Assembly (NCBI RefSeq): GCF_014270065.1 | Contig: NZ_JACNME010000002.1 | Location: forward strand, 248,001 to 312,000 | From: Quadrisphaera sp. RL12-1S | GTDB taxonomy: Bacteria; Actinomycetota; Actinomycetes; Actinomycetales; Quadrisphaeraceae | DNA length: 64,000 nt | Direction of reading: 5' to 3' | Notes under the pieces: generated by a model | The model's input: only the letters and a program-made list of their open reading frames with translations | Told to the model about the DNA's origin: nothing | The model's database searches: none | Program-made: the position numbers and the translations under genes | Part shown: piece after piece, positions 1 to 7,854 of the stretch | Position numbering within the stretch: position 1 is the stretch's first letter | How the letters are laid out: every line of letters begins with the position of its first letter

Positions 1-111
1 CGGCGTGACGGAGGCGACCCGTCCGCGGTCGAGGAGGACGTCGACGAGCCCGTGCCTGCCGGCGGGAACCCCGGCGAGGCGGCAGCGGCGCAGCAGCAGA
101 GCGGCGGTCAC
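1..111 (-). CDS. Amidohydrolase-like protein, N-terminal fragment (runs off left edge)
   Basis: The reverse strand is open from a GTG at 111 to the window edge, giving 37 residues. They end with a Leu-Val-Asp-Val-Leu-Leu-Asp-Arg-Gly-Arg-Val pattern like the small N-terminal beta-sandwich of amidohydrolases such as dihydroorotases and cytosine deaminases. A GGATGAGGG stretch lies just upstream of the GTG. It is divergent from the pirin gene, with 31 bases between the two starts, so the promoters overlap. The family assignment rests on a short stretch and is tentative; the metal-binding domain lies outside the window. Confidence 0.4.
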   Translation of the reverse strand, partial: MTAALLLRRCRLAGVPAGRHGLVDVLLDRGRVASVTP

Positions 112-142
112 GCCCTCATCCTGCGGGGAGGAGACTCCTGGG

Positions 143-1090
143 GTGGACGAGGGGACGGGCGGGCGTCTGCTGAGCGGGCGCGAGGTGCCGCTGGGCGGCG
201 TGCGCGGCATGAGCGTGCAGCGGTGGCTGCCGCACCGCGAGGTGCCGACCGTGGGGGCGTGGTGCTTCCTGGACCGGATCGGGCCGCAGCGGGTGGACAT
301 GCGCGTGCAGCCGCACCCGCACACCGCGCTGCAGACGGTGACGTGGCCGCTGACCGGACAGATCCGCCACCGCGACAGCACCGGGTCGGACGTGGTGGTG
401 CGCCCCGGGGAGCTGAACCTCATGACCGCGGGGCGGGGGGTCTCCCACAGCGAGTTCTCCCTCGGCGACCAGCCGCTGCAGCACGCGGTGCAGCTGTGGG
501 TGGTGCTGCCGCGCGAGCAGGACGGGTGCCCGCCGCGGTTCGAGCAGCAGCGCGAGCTGCCGGTGCTGGAGGTCGGCGGTGCGCGCGGCGGCGTGCGGGC
601 CACCGTGCTGGTGGGGTCGCTGGGCGGGGCGACGTCCCCGGCGGGCGTGGCGCCTGGGCTGGTCGGCGCCGACGTGGTGCTCGACGAGGGTGCGGACGTC
701 GAGGTGGAGGTGGACCCGGCGCACGAGCACGCGCTGCTCGCGCTCGACCCCGAGGGCGGGGCCCCGGCGCTGCGGCACTGGGCCCCGGGCCGGGCCAGCC
801 TGCGGCTGCGCCACGCCGACGGCGCCCGGCAGCTGCTGCTCGGCGGGGTGCCCACCACCGACGACCTGGTGATGTTCTGGAACTTCATCGGCCGCACCCA
901 CGAGGACGTCGCCGCCGCCCGCGCCGACTGGGAGGACCCGGACGCCGCCGCCGAGCGCTTCGGCCGGGTGCCCGGGCACGCCGCGGGCGAACGGATCCCG
1001 TCGCCGCCGCTGCCTCCGGTGCGCCTCACCCCGCGGCGCCCGCGCCCCCGCCGGGTGGTCGAGCCCGGGGAGGCCCCCGCCTTCAGCTGA
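143..1090 (+). CDS. Pirin family protein
   Basis: A 315-residue bicupin protein of the pirin family. Pirins are iron-binding proteins; some are quercetinases and others act as transcription cofactors. The N-terminal cupin shows the metal motif PHPHTALQTVTW (His58 and His60), a further His near residue 76 in RHRDS, and the signature TAGRGVSHSE. The start chosen is the GTG at 143, because GGGGAGGAG lies nine bases upstream and homology begins shortly after; an upstream in-frame start has no ribosome site. Length is typical. The actual substrate cannot be told from sequence. Confidence 0.9.
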   Translation: MDEGTGGRLLSGREVPLGGVRGMSVQRWLPHREVPTVGAWCFLDRIGPQRVDMRVQPHPHTALQTVTWPLTGQIRHRDSTGSDVVVRPGELNLMTAGRGVSHSEFSLGDQPLQHAVQLWVVLPREQDGCPPRFEQQRELPVLEVGGARGGVRATVLVGSLGGATSPAGVAPGLVGADVVLDEGADVEVEVDPAHEHALLALDPEGGAPALRHWAPGRASLRLRHADGARQLLLGGVPTTDDLVMFWNFIGRTHEDVAAARADWEDPDAAAERFGRVPGHAAGERIPSPPLPPVRLTPRRPRPRRVVEPGEAPAFS

Positions 1091-1208
1091 CCTCAGCCCA
1101 GTCGCACGGCTGCGGTCCCCGGCAGGGGGACAGAGCCGTCGAAGTCACCACCTCGCCCGTCCCCCCTGCCTAGGTTCGCCCCCACACCGAGCGTCTGAGG
1201 GGGGACCG

Positions 1209-2588
1209 GTGGCAGAGGAGTCCTGGAACGAGGCGCGGCTCATCCCGACGTCCGGCATCAACGGTGCGGAGGAGGCTGAGCGGCGCGCGACGTCTGCGCT
1301 GCTCGCGGTCATGTCCGCGGTCAAGGAGTTCGGGAGGGCCCTGGTGCAGCCGCTCGGCGCGCCCGCGGGCGCGCTGCAGACGTTCATCGAGGTGCCCTTC
1401 TCCCTCGGGGAGCGCCGCCTGTACCCGGACGGCCTCATCCGCTGCGCTCGCGGCCAGAGGTCGTGGACCGCCCTGGTCGAGGTCAAGACCGGCACCAACG
1501 AGCTGCAGCGAGACCAGCTCGAGGCCTACCTCGAGATCGCCCGCTCCCAGGGCTACGACTGCGTCATCACCATCTCGAACGAGATCTCCCCCGCCGCGGG
1601 TGTCCACCCGACCACCGTCGACAAGCGCCTCCTGAAGAAGGTCGCCCTCCACCACTGGTCCTGGTCCCAGGTCCTGCACGAGGCCGTGATGCAGAAGGAG
1701 CACCGCGGCGTCGCGGACCCGGACCAGGCGTGGATCCTCGGTGAGCTCATCCGCTACCTGGAGCACCCGCGCTCCGGAGCCCTGGAGCTGGACGACATGG
1801 GGCCGGGCTGGGTGCCGCTGCGAGAGGCCGTCACCGCTGGCACCCTCCGCGCGTCTGACAAGGCGCTGCCGCAGGTCACGGCTCGCTTCGACGCACTCCT
1901 GCGCTTCGCGAGCCTCCGGCTGGGGCGCAACCTCGGGACCGACGTCACTCCCGCGCTGAGCCGGCGCGAGCTCAGCGACCCTGGCCTGCGCGCCCAGGCC
2001 CTCTCGTCGTCGTTGGTCTCGTCAGGAGTGCTCGACGGCGCCATCCGCATCCCCGGCACCGTCGCGCCCCTGACGATCGAGGTGGACCTGCGCTCAGGGC
2101 GCATCACGTGCGCGGTGGAGGTGGAGGCGCCCAAGGAGGGACGCCAGACGACCCGCGTCAACTGGCTGGTCCGCCAGCTCAAGAGCGCCCCTGAGGACGT
2201 CCGCGTGGAGGCGAGCTCGGTGCGGAGCCGGGGTCCGGGCGCGGTGGCGCTGCTGCGAGCCGTCAGGGAGGACCCTTCGGTCCTCGTGGAGGACCCCCAG
2301 CGGGACCTCAAGGCCTTCCGGATCGCTCGCACGTCTCCGATGGGGTCCAAGCGGGGCCGGGGGCGCGGCAGCTTCATCGACTCCGTCCTGGCCGCCGTCG
2401 AGGACTTCTACGGCGACGTCGTCCAGCACCTCAAGGCGTGGTCGGCGGCACCGCCGCGCCTGCGCGAGCCCGTCGAGGAGCTGCCGACCCACTCCGCGCT
2501 GGACTCGAACGCGCTGTCCTCCCAGGACGGCGCAGAGGTGGCGGTGGACGGGGCTGGAGACCTGGCAGCCCCCGGGCAGACCGTCTGA
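1209..2588 (+). CDS. PD-(D/E)XK nuclease-like protein
   Basis: A 459-residue soluble protein. Residues 58-95 hold a PD-(D/E)XK-like core: a beta strand, Pro73-Asp74-Gly, then Glu91-Val-Lys93 at the end of a strand, followed by a helix rich in Gln and Glu. This is the catalytic layout of restriction-endonuclease-like folds. The remaining 350 residues carry no motif I recognise. It starts with GTG after a GAGGGGGG site. It stands alone, convergent with the YihY gene, with no methyltransferase or helicase partner, so a restriction role is not supported; DNA repair or a general DNA-end function is possible. Nuclease activity is inference. Confidence 0.6.
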   Translation: MAEESWNEARLIPTSGINGAEEAERRATSALLAVMSAVKEFGRALVQPLGAPAGALQTFIEVPFSLGERRLYPDGLIRCARGQRSWTALVEVKTGTNELQRDQLEAYLEIARSQGYDCVITISNEISPAAGVHPTTVDKRLLKKVALHHWSWSQVLHEAVMQKEHRGVADPDQAWILGELIRYLEHPRSGALELDDMGPGWVPLREAVTAGTLRASDKALPQVTARFDALLRFASLRLGRNLGTDVTPALSRRELSDPGLRAQALSSSLVSSGVLDGAIRIPGTVAPLTIEVDLRSGRITCAVEVEAPKEGRQTTRVNWLVRQLKSAPEDVRVEASSVRSRGPGAVALLRAVREDPSVLVEDPQRDLKAFRIARTSPMGSKRGRGRGSFIDSVLAAVEDFYGDVVQHLKAWSAAPPRLREPVEELPTHSALDSNALSSQDGAEVAVDGAGDLAAPGQTV

Positions 2589-2652
2589 CCCCGGCCCTCG
2601 TCGCAGCCGAGCCCCTGGCTGCAGAGCTGGGTGGGCCAGGAGCCGAGCAGCG

Positions 2653-3750
2653 TCAGCGCGCGGCGCCGGACTCCGCGCCGGCGCGCTCGCCGTCGTCGTC
2701 CTGAGCCGCCGGGTGGGCGGCGCCGGGCTCGGGCGAGTCCTTCTCGAAGGTCGCGATGACCGTCTCGAAGCCCTTGTACGTCTCGCTGCGGGCGTAGCCG
2801 GTGTACGCGCGGACGTCCTGCGGGGTGAGGTCGACGTCGTCGGTGAACGGCGTCAGCAGCGCCCTGGGGTAGAGCCGGCGCTGGCGCACCACGTTGATCT
2901 CCGCGGCGAGCACCAGCGCCATCGACTGCAGGTACAGCCACGCCAGCAGCCCCAGGACGACGCCGAAGACGCCGTACACGTCCCCGGCGTGCTGCAGGTA
3001 CGCGCCGGCCATCCGCGCGAACACGGTCTGCAGCGCCTCCCACAGCGCGGCGGCGACGAACGCGCCGATCGCCACGTTGCGCCAGCCCAGCCGGACGGCC
3101 GTCAGCACCCGGAAGACGACCACGAAGATGCACGTGTTGATCGCGAACGGCACCAGCGTGCCGGCGGCCAGCAGCAGCCCGCCGCCCACCGGCACGGCGT
3201 CGGCCAGCTGGGGGAGCACCACGGAGATGGCCGTGGCCACGACCGCCAGCAGGCCCAGGGCCAGCATGAGCACGATGCTGCGCAGCCGGGACAGGACCGG
3301 GTTGGGCTGCTTGTAGCGCGGCACGGCGTAGATGCGGTTCAGCGCCGCCTGCGTGGCCTGCATGACGCCCATGCCGCCGTACAGGGTGCCGAGCGCGCCG
3401 ATGGTCAGCGCGACGCCGCTGCCCCGCAGGCCCGTGATGCTCCCCTGCAGGGCGCTCCCGAGGACCGGCACGCCGGCGAGCGCGTCGATGGTGCCCGTCA
3501 CGGCCCGGCTGGACAGCTCGGGGTCGGCCCCGGAGAAGGGCTGCAGCACGAAGCCGAGCACCGAGACCAGGAGCAGCAGCAGCGGGAAGACGGAGACGAA
3601 GCCGTAGTAGGCCATGAGCGCGGCGAGGTGCGGGCCGCGGTCGTCCGCGAACTTGTAGACGACGGCGAGGGGGAAGGCGCTCGCGGGGTGGCGGCGCTGG
3701 AACGCGTCGATGCGGTCCGTGAGCTTCTGGCCACCGGGCACGCGCGTCAT
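2653..3750 (-). CDS. YihY/BrkB family inner membrane protein
   Basis: A 365-residue integral membrane protein of the YihY/virulence factor BrkB family, formerly misnamed ribonuclease BN. It has about six hydrophobic helices between residues 40 and 280. Family hallmarks include ALMAYYGFVSVFPLLLLLVS near residue 50 and the LAWLYLQSMALVLAAEIN segment near residue 275. The C-terminal 70 residues are charged and cytoplasmic. The role of the family is unsettled; transport or envelope functions have been proposed. It is transcribed towards the PD-(D/E)XK gene, and its start lies divergent from the NlpC/P60 transcription unit. Confidence 0.88.
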   Translation of the reverse strand: MTRVPGGQKLTDRIDAFQRRHPASAFPLAVVYKFADDRGPHLAALMAYYGFVSVFPLLLLLVSVLGFVLQPFSGADPELSSRAVTGTIDALAGVPVLGSALQGSITGLRGSGVALTIGALGTLYGGMGVMQATQAALNRIYAVPRYKQPNPVLSRLRSIVLMLALGLLAVVATAISVVLPQLADAVPVGGGLLLAAGTLVPFAINTCIFVVVFRVLTAVRLGWRNVAIGAFVAAALWEALQTVFARMAGAYLQHAGDVYGVFGVVLGLLAWLYLQSMALVLAAEINVVRQRRLYPRALLTPFTDDVDLTPQDVRAYTGYARSETYKGFETVIATFEKDSPEPGAAHPAAQDDDGERAGAESGAAR

Positions 3751-3910
3751 CCTGCCCGAGCGCCGATCACGCGGCGCGCCGGCGTCACCGGGACGGAGGC
3801 CGTCGAAACCCTCGCGAGAGGGCTGCTGCGCACCGGCGTGTCACGATCAGATCACGGTTCCGACCTGGGATGTTTGGGGGTTTCCGTCACTTCCCGGTAC
3901 TTTCTGTTCG

Positions 3911-3931
3911 CTCCCGGATCCGATCCGGGAG
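3911..3931. repeat. Perfect 10-bp inverted repeat in the NlpC/P60 promoter region
   Basis: CTCCCGGATC, one C, then GATCCGGGAG: two perfect 10-base arms around a single base. A one-base loop cannot close as a full RNA hairpin, so a dimeric protein-binding site is the more likely reading. It lies between the divergent YihY gene and the riboswitch leader. Confidence 0.6.
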
Positions 3932-3951
3932 CCCTCGTCGCGCACGCCGAG

Positions 3952-4122
3952 CCCCTGCCAGCGCGTTCGAGGCCCACGACCCGAATGGCAGGGGACGGGG
4001 GAACCACTTCCGGGCGCGCTGCTCTTCGGAGCGTCGTCGCGTCCTCGGGGTGAAGCTCGCCTAGCGAGCCGGGGGACCTCACCTCCCGAACCCGACAGCT
4101 CACCTCGCAGGCGTCGGAGAGG
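3952..4122 (+). promoter_or_regulatory. c-di-AMP riboswitch (ydaO/yuaA type) in the NlpC/P60 leader
   Basis: The leader of the NlpC/P60 gene carries the conserved blocks of the actinobacterial ydaO-yuaA riboswitch. There is a CCCCTGCCA/TGGCAGGGG pairing (3952-3960 with 3986-3994). GGGGGAACCACTT, then GGGGTGAA, then CCCGAACCCGACAGCT and CACCTCGCAGGCGTCGGAGAGG-like blocks follow in order (the last at about 4101-4122). These riboswitches bind cyclic di-AMP and, in actinomycetes, sit in front of cell-wall hydrolase genes, usually as OFF switches. The GGAGAGG at its 3' end is also the ribosome site of the gene, so sequestration of that site is a plausible mechanism (inference). Confidence 0.88.
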
Positions 4123-4132
4123 CTCACCCCCC

Positions 4133-4609
4133 ATGTCGCTGACCCCTGCCGTCACGCCTGCCCGCAAGCACAAGCGGGCCCTGACCCGGCTCGTCGCCGG
4201 CCTCGCGCTCTCCGGTGGCCTGGTCGCCGGTGCCGCGATCCCCGCCAGCGCCGCGCCCGTCCTGAACAGCGGGGCCGTCCTGGCCACCGCCAGCCAGTAC
4301 ATCGGCACCCCCTACCGCTACGGCGGCACCACCCCGTCCGGCTTCGACTGCTCGGGCTACACCCAGCACGTCTACGCCATGAACGGCATCTCCATCCCGC
4401 GCACCGCCGACGCCCAGATGGACGCCAGCACCCGCATCAGCGCCTCCCAGGCGCGTCCGGGCGACCTGGTCTTCTTCGTCAGCGGCGGCAGCGCCTACCA
4501 CGTGGGCATCTACACCGGCAACGGGAAGATGATGGACGCCCCGCGCGCCGGGAAGTCCGTCACCGAGCGCTCCATCTGGAGCAGCAACGTGGTGTACGGC
4601 CGCTTCTGA
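4133..4609 (+). CDS. Secreted NlpC/P60 family peptidoglycan endopeptidase
   Basis: A 158-residue secreted cell-wall hydrolase. Residues 1-41 form a Sec signal peptide (Arg/Lys-rich start, hydrophobic core, Ala-Ser-Ala end). The rest is an NlpC/P60 domain with catalytic Cys73 in FDCSG and His123 in YHVGIY. The usual third polar residue is an Asp at about 135, in MMDAP. These enzymes cleave D-Glu-meso-DAP bonds in peptide stems. The ATG at 4133 follows GGAGAGG by ten bases. Expression is probably controlled by the c-di-AMP riboswitch immediately upstream, which ties wall remodelling to the second messenger. Confidence 0.93.
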   Translation: MSLTPAVTPARKHKRALTRLVAGLALSGGLVAGAAIPASAAPVLNSGAVLATASQYIGTPYRYGGTTPSGFDCSGYTQHVYAMNGISIPRTADAQMDASTRISASQARPGDLVFFVSGGSAYHVGIYTGNGKMMDAPRAGKSVTERSIWSSNVVYGRF

Positions 4610-4626
4610 GCGAACCGATCGGCACG

Positions 4627-4675
4627 CACCCCCCTCACCTCCTCGGCGGTCTCCGCCGGGTGGGCGAGGGGGGTG
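4627..4675 (+). terminator. Strong hairpin terminator after the NlpC/P60 gene
   Basis: CACCCCCCTC (4627-4636) pairs perfectly with GAGGGGGGTG (4666-4675), and an inner CGGCGG/CCGCCG stem (4644-4649 with 4653-4658) closes on a TCT loop. There is no T-run, as is common for actinobacterial terminators. Confidence 0.8.
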
Positions 4676-4746
4676 CATGCTTGTCAGGTGGTGCACCAGG
4701 TGGAGCCGGACTCGCAGACGGCCGACGACGACGGGCGGGCGGGGCG

Positions 4747-4968
4747 GTGAAGGCCCCGGCCTGGGTGCCCGTCGCGTCCTTCCTGGTCTCCCTGGGCGCG
4801 TTCGTGCTGGTGCGGACGCTGACCCGCGGCCTGCCGTGGTGGCTGTCCGTGGCGCTGGCCGTGGTCGCGATGCTCGTGGCCGGGCGCGTGGCCGCGGTGG
4901 CCGCTGCCGACGTGCTGGTGCGGCTGCGCCGGCGCGCTCAGGCGCGCGGGGCCGTCAACCGGTCGTAG
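4747..4968 (+). CDS. Small two-helix membrane protein, unknown
   Basis: A 73-residue protein with two hydrophobic segments, about residues 5-25 and 31-55, followed by an Arg-rich cytoplasmic tail (VRLRRRAQARG). It resembles the many small actinobacterial membrane proteins of unknown function; I assign no family. The GTG at 4747 is chosen because the hydrophobic segment follows directly; upstream in-frame GTG codons give an unlikely Gly-rich extension. Its last 31 bases overlap the 3' end of the convergent nitrilase-like gene. Confidence 0.55.
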   Translation: MKAPAWVPVASFLVSLGAFVLVRTLTRGLPWWLSVALAVVAMLVAGRVAAVAAADVLVRLRRRAQARGAVNRS

Positions 4969-5765
4969 AGCTCGGGGCGGCGGTCCAGCCACAGGTCCGA
5001 GGACCCGCTGACCAGCTTGTCGCGGGAGGACTCCAGGTCCACGTCCGCCCAGGCGGCGCCGCGGCCCGGTCCGGCCGCCGCCAGCAGGTGCCCGCTGGCC
5101 GAGACGATGCAGCTGCCCGCCGTCCACCCCGGCCCGCTGCGGTCGGCGCACACCACGGCCACCCGCTCCAGCCTCGCCGTGGCCGCTGCCACCAGCTGTC
5201 CGTCCGGGCCGCCGCCCTCCCCGGGCTGCGCCGCCGGCCACGCCACCGGCACCGCCAGCAGCTCCGCCCCGGCCAGGCTCGCCGTGCGGGACCACTCGGG
5301 GAAGCGCAGGTCGTAGTCGACCAGCACCCCGATCCGCCCGTGGGCCGTCTCCACCACCGGCGGCGGGGCCGACCCGGCGGCGAACACCACGCGCTCGCGG
5401 TCCCACAGGTGCGCGCACCGGTAGACCGCGCGCAGGCCGGTGGCGTCCACCACGGCGGCGCTGTTGTACAGCTGCCCGTCGTCGCCGGCCTCGCAGAACC
5501 CGCCGACCACCACCGACCCCTGCCGGGCGGTGCACGCCGCGGCCCACGCGGCGAACACGCCGTGGCCGGGGGCCACCGCCACCGCGCGGGCCTGCTCGGC
5601 GTCCTCCAGCACCCCGCCGGTGGTGACCAGCTGGGGGAGGACGACGACGTCGGCCCCCTGCCCCACGGCGTCGCGCACGACGTCGGCCGTGAGCTCGGCG
5701 TTGGCCGCCAGGCCGTCGGGGACGGGGGCCAGCTGGCACGCGGCGATCCTCGTCACGCCATCCAT
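4938..5765 (-). CDS. Carbon-nitrogen hydrolase (nitrilase) fold protein lacking the catalytic triad
   Basis: A 275-residue nitrilase-superfamily protein. These enzymes use a Glu-Lys-Cys triad to hydrolyse nitriles, amides or carbamoyl groups. All three sites are recognisable but substituted. The usual Pro-Glu is VVLPQ (Gln45), the usual YRKxHLW is YRCAHLW (Cys117), and the usual ICYDxRFPE is VDYDLRFPE (Asp150). The framework around each site, and the C-terminal DRRPELYDRL, are well kept, so this is not a frameshift. A non-catalytic binding or regulatory role is the simplest inference. It overlaps a small membrane protein gene tail to tail. Confidence 0.85.
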   Translation of the reverse strand: MDGVTRIAACQLAPVPDGLAANAELTADVVRDAVGQGADVVVLPQLVTTGGVLEDAEQARAVAVAPGHGVFAAWAAACTARQGSVVVGGFCEAGDDGQLYNSAAVVDATGLRAVYRCAHLWDRERVVFAAGSAPPPVVETAHGRIGVLVDYDLRFPEWSRTASLAGAELLAVPVAWPAAQPGEGGGPDGQLVAAATARLERVAVVCADRSGPGWTAGSCIVSASGHLLAAAGPGRGAAWADVDLESSRDKLVSGSSDLWLDRRPELYDRLTAPRA

Positions 5766-5803
5766 CCTGCCCGCCGGACGCGCCCGCGTCCCCGTGAGGG
5801 AGA

Positions 5804-6004
5804 TCAGAGACCGGCGAGCGACCCGCCGTCGCGGCCGTGCAGCGACAGGTAGCGGGAGGGCCGCTGCGGTCCGCCCGCGGGCGGGCGCAGGTCAGCGACG
5901 ACCCGCTCCACGCGCCCGCAGCGCGCGCAGCGCATCGCCACCACGCCGGCGGGCTCCACGCCCACCAGCTCGAAGCCCCGGCCTCCGCACGCCTCGCACG
6001 TCAC
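5804..6004 (-). CDS. Small zinc-ribbon protein
   Basis: A 66-residue protein with two CxxC knuckles, CEAC at residues 3-6 and CARC at about 26-29, which together form a zinc ribbon. The remaining 35 residues are Pro- and Arg-rich and probably disordered. The GTG at 6004 has a good ribosome site (GGGGAGGTGA) upstream. It lies 38 bases upstream of the nitrilase-like gene on the same strand and may be co-transcribed with it. Function is unknown; such ribbons bind nucleic acid or protein partners. Confidence 0.65.
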   Translation of the reverse strand: MTCEACGGRGFELVGVEPAGVVAMRCARCGRVERVVADLRPPAGGPQRPSRYLSLHGRDGGSLAGL

Positions 6005-6235
6005 CGCAGGTCACCTCCCCGTCCGACCGCCCATCCTCTCCTTCGAGGATCGGCACGCGCCCACCCTGCCCCCAGCGGGCTCGCCCGGACGGGTGAACGC
6101 GCCGGCCCGCAACCCCCGCGGCGGCGTGGCGCGCACGGGTGTCGTCGTTCCCGCCCGCCGCGCAGCCGGTCGCGCCAGACTCGTCGGTGGGGCCGCTGTG
6201 GCGGATGGGCTCCACCGTGACGGGAGGGCGCAGAC

Positions 6236-7843
6236 ATGGGTGTGCTGGACAAGCTGATGAGGCGCTCCGACGGCGCCCGCCGCTTCTCGCTGTCCGCAGG
6301 TGTCCCGGCACCGGCCGTGACGGGGCAGCCGCCCGCGGGCGTGGCGGTCATGCCGCTGGCCCTGCGAGGAGCCGAGCTGGGCGCCCTGCGCGCCGCCGAC
6401 GCCGCAGGCCGCGCCGTGACCCTGCCGCTGTCCGTGGTGGCCGAGGTGGCCGCGCGCGCCGAGGGCGTCGTCCCCGACGCGCCGGGCTCCGTGCCGGGTT
6501 CGGTGCCGGTGCCCGCGACCCGTCCCGCGCACGAGCACGGCTACGCCGTCCTCGACGTGGTGACCAGCGGACCGTCCCCCCTGCACGACCGGCTGCTCGA
6601 GGTGGCCGTGGTCCAGCTCGACGCCGACGGCGCCGTGGTGGGGGAGTGGACCTCCCTGGTCCGCCCGTCCGTCACCTGCCCCGGCACCGCCTCCGCTCGG
6701 GACGACGACGCCTCGCTCGACCTCGCCCGCCTGGCCGCCACCGCCGGCGCGTCCCCGGAGGAGCTGGCCAGCGCCCCCACCCTCGCCGACGTCGCCGCCG
6801 AGCTGGTCGCCGCGCTGTCAGGCCGGGTGCTCGTGGCGCACAGCGCCGCCTCCGACCTCGCCCACCTGCGCGCCGAGCTGGCCGCCGTGGGCCTCGTGCT
6901 GCCCGTGGCCCCGGTGCTGTGCACGCTGGAGGCCAGCTGGCGCCACCTGCCCGGCCTGCACCGCCGCCGCCTGGTGGACTGCTGCCGCGCCGCCGGCGTG
7001 GCGCTGGACGGCGTCCCGACCGCCCTCACCGACGCCCGCGCCGCCGCCGGACTCCTGCAGCGCTACCTCGCCCGCTCCGGCGAGCGCGGCGAGGCCCAGG
7101 CCGCCGTGGTGGCCCGCGCCGCGGCCACCCCCTGGCCCGCGGTGGAGGTGCCGCCGATGAGCTCTGCCGCGCCCCGCACCGACGCCCCGCCCTCGCTGCC
7201 GTCGCTGTACGGCCGCTCCGCCGAGCCCGGGCGGCTCGCCGTGGTGCTGGAGTCGCTGGCGCTCGACGGACCCGACCTCCCGCTGCCCGCGGTCGCCGCG
7301 CACGTGGAGCTGCTCGCCGAGGCCCTGGCGGCAGGACCCCTGGACGACGACGCCGCCCGCACCCTCGCGCTCCTGGCCGACGCCGCCAACCTCACCCGCG
7401 CCCAGGTGCGGGCCGCCTCCCGCGGCGTGGTGATGGCGCTGGCGGCGGCGGTCGGCCGCGAGCCCACCGCCGGGGAGGTGGAGCGCGAGGAGCTGCTCAC
7501 CGCCGCGCGCGTCCTGGCGGTGGACGTCGACGACGTGCTCGCCGCCCTCACGGCCGCCGCCGTGGCCACCGGCTCGGTGCCGCTGGTCGGCGCCGCGGCG
7601 CCCACCGCCGGTCCCGGCCCGCTGACCCAGGCCCTGGCGGCGGTGCGCGTGCCCGCCCCGCGCGCCGAGCGCGCCGAGCGCGCGCCGCGGCCCGCCGTCG
7701 ACCTCACCGAGGCGTCGGCCCGTGCAGCCGTGCGCACGTGGGCCCGCCAGCGCGGCCTCGAGGTCAGCCCCCGCGGCAAGCTGCCCCGCGCCGTGGTCGA
7801 GGCCTACGAGGCCGAGCGCTCCGGCCTGGTGCCCACCGCCTGA
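6236..7843 (+). CDS. DEDDh exonuclease-like domain, TerB-like domain and Lsr2 C-terminal domain fusion
   Basis: A 535-residue multidomain protein. Residues 100-280 match the DnaQ/epsilon 3'-5' exonuclease fold, but the motifs are degenerate: motif I is LDVVTSG instead of DxE (Glu changed to Val109), motif II keeps Asp207 in AHSAASDL, and motif III keeps Asp266 but has Pro261 where the catalytic His is expected. Residues 345-465 look like the helical TerB-like domain that often follows the exonuclease in actinobacteria. The last 48 residues (RTWARQRGLEVSPRGKLP and after) match the Lsr2 DNA-binding domain. GGGAGGG precedes the ATG. Probably a DNA-associated protein with weak or no nuclease activity (inference). 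Confidence 0.8.
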   Translation: MGVLDKLMRRSDGARRFSLSAGVPAPAVTGQPPAGVAVMPLALRGAELGALRAADAAGRAVTLPLSVVAEVAARAEGVVPDAPGSVPGSVPVPATRPAHEHGYAVLDVVTSGPSPLHDRLLEVAVVQLDADGAVVGEWTSLVRPSVTCPGTASARDDDASLDLARLAATAGASPEELASAPTLADVAAELVAALSGRVLVAHSAASDLAHLRAELAAVGLVLPVAPVLCTLEASWRHLPGLHRRRLVDCCRAAGVALDGVPTALTDARAAAGLLQRYLARSGERGEAQAAVVARAAATPWPAVEVPPMSSAAPRTDAPPSLPSLYGRSAEPGRLAVVLESLALDGPDLPLPAVAAHVELLAEALAAGPLDDDAARTLALLADAANLTRAQVRAASRGVVMALAAAVGREPTAGEVEREELLTAARVLAVDVDDVLAALTAAAVATGSVPLVGAAAPTAGPGPLTQALAAVRVPAPRAERAERAPRPAVDLTEASARAAVRTWARQRGLEVSPRGKLPRAVVEAYEAERSGLVPTA

Positions 7844-7854
7844 CGGGGCAGGGT

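Noticed and set aside
2713-4053. Long open frame opposite the YihY gene
   Set aside because: It is Gln/His/Arg-rich with no family resemblance and mirrors a well-supported membrane protein; GC-rich DNA produces such antisense frames throughout.
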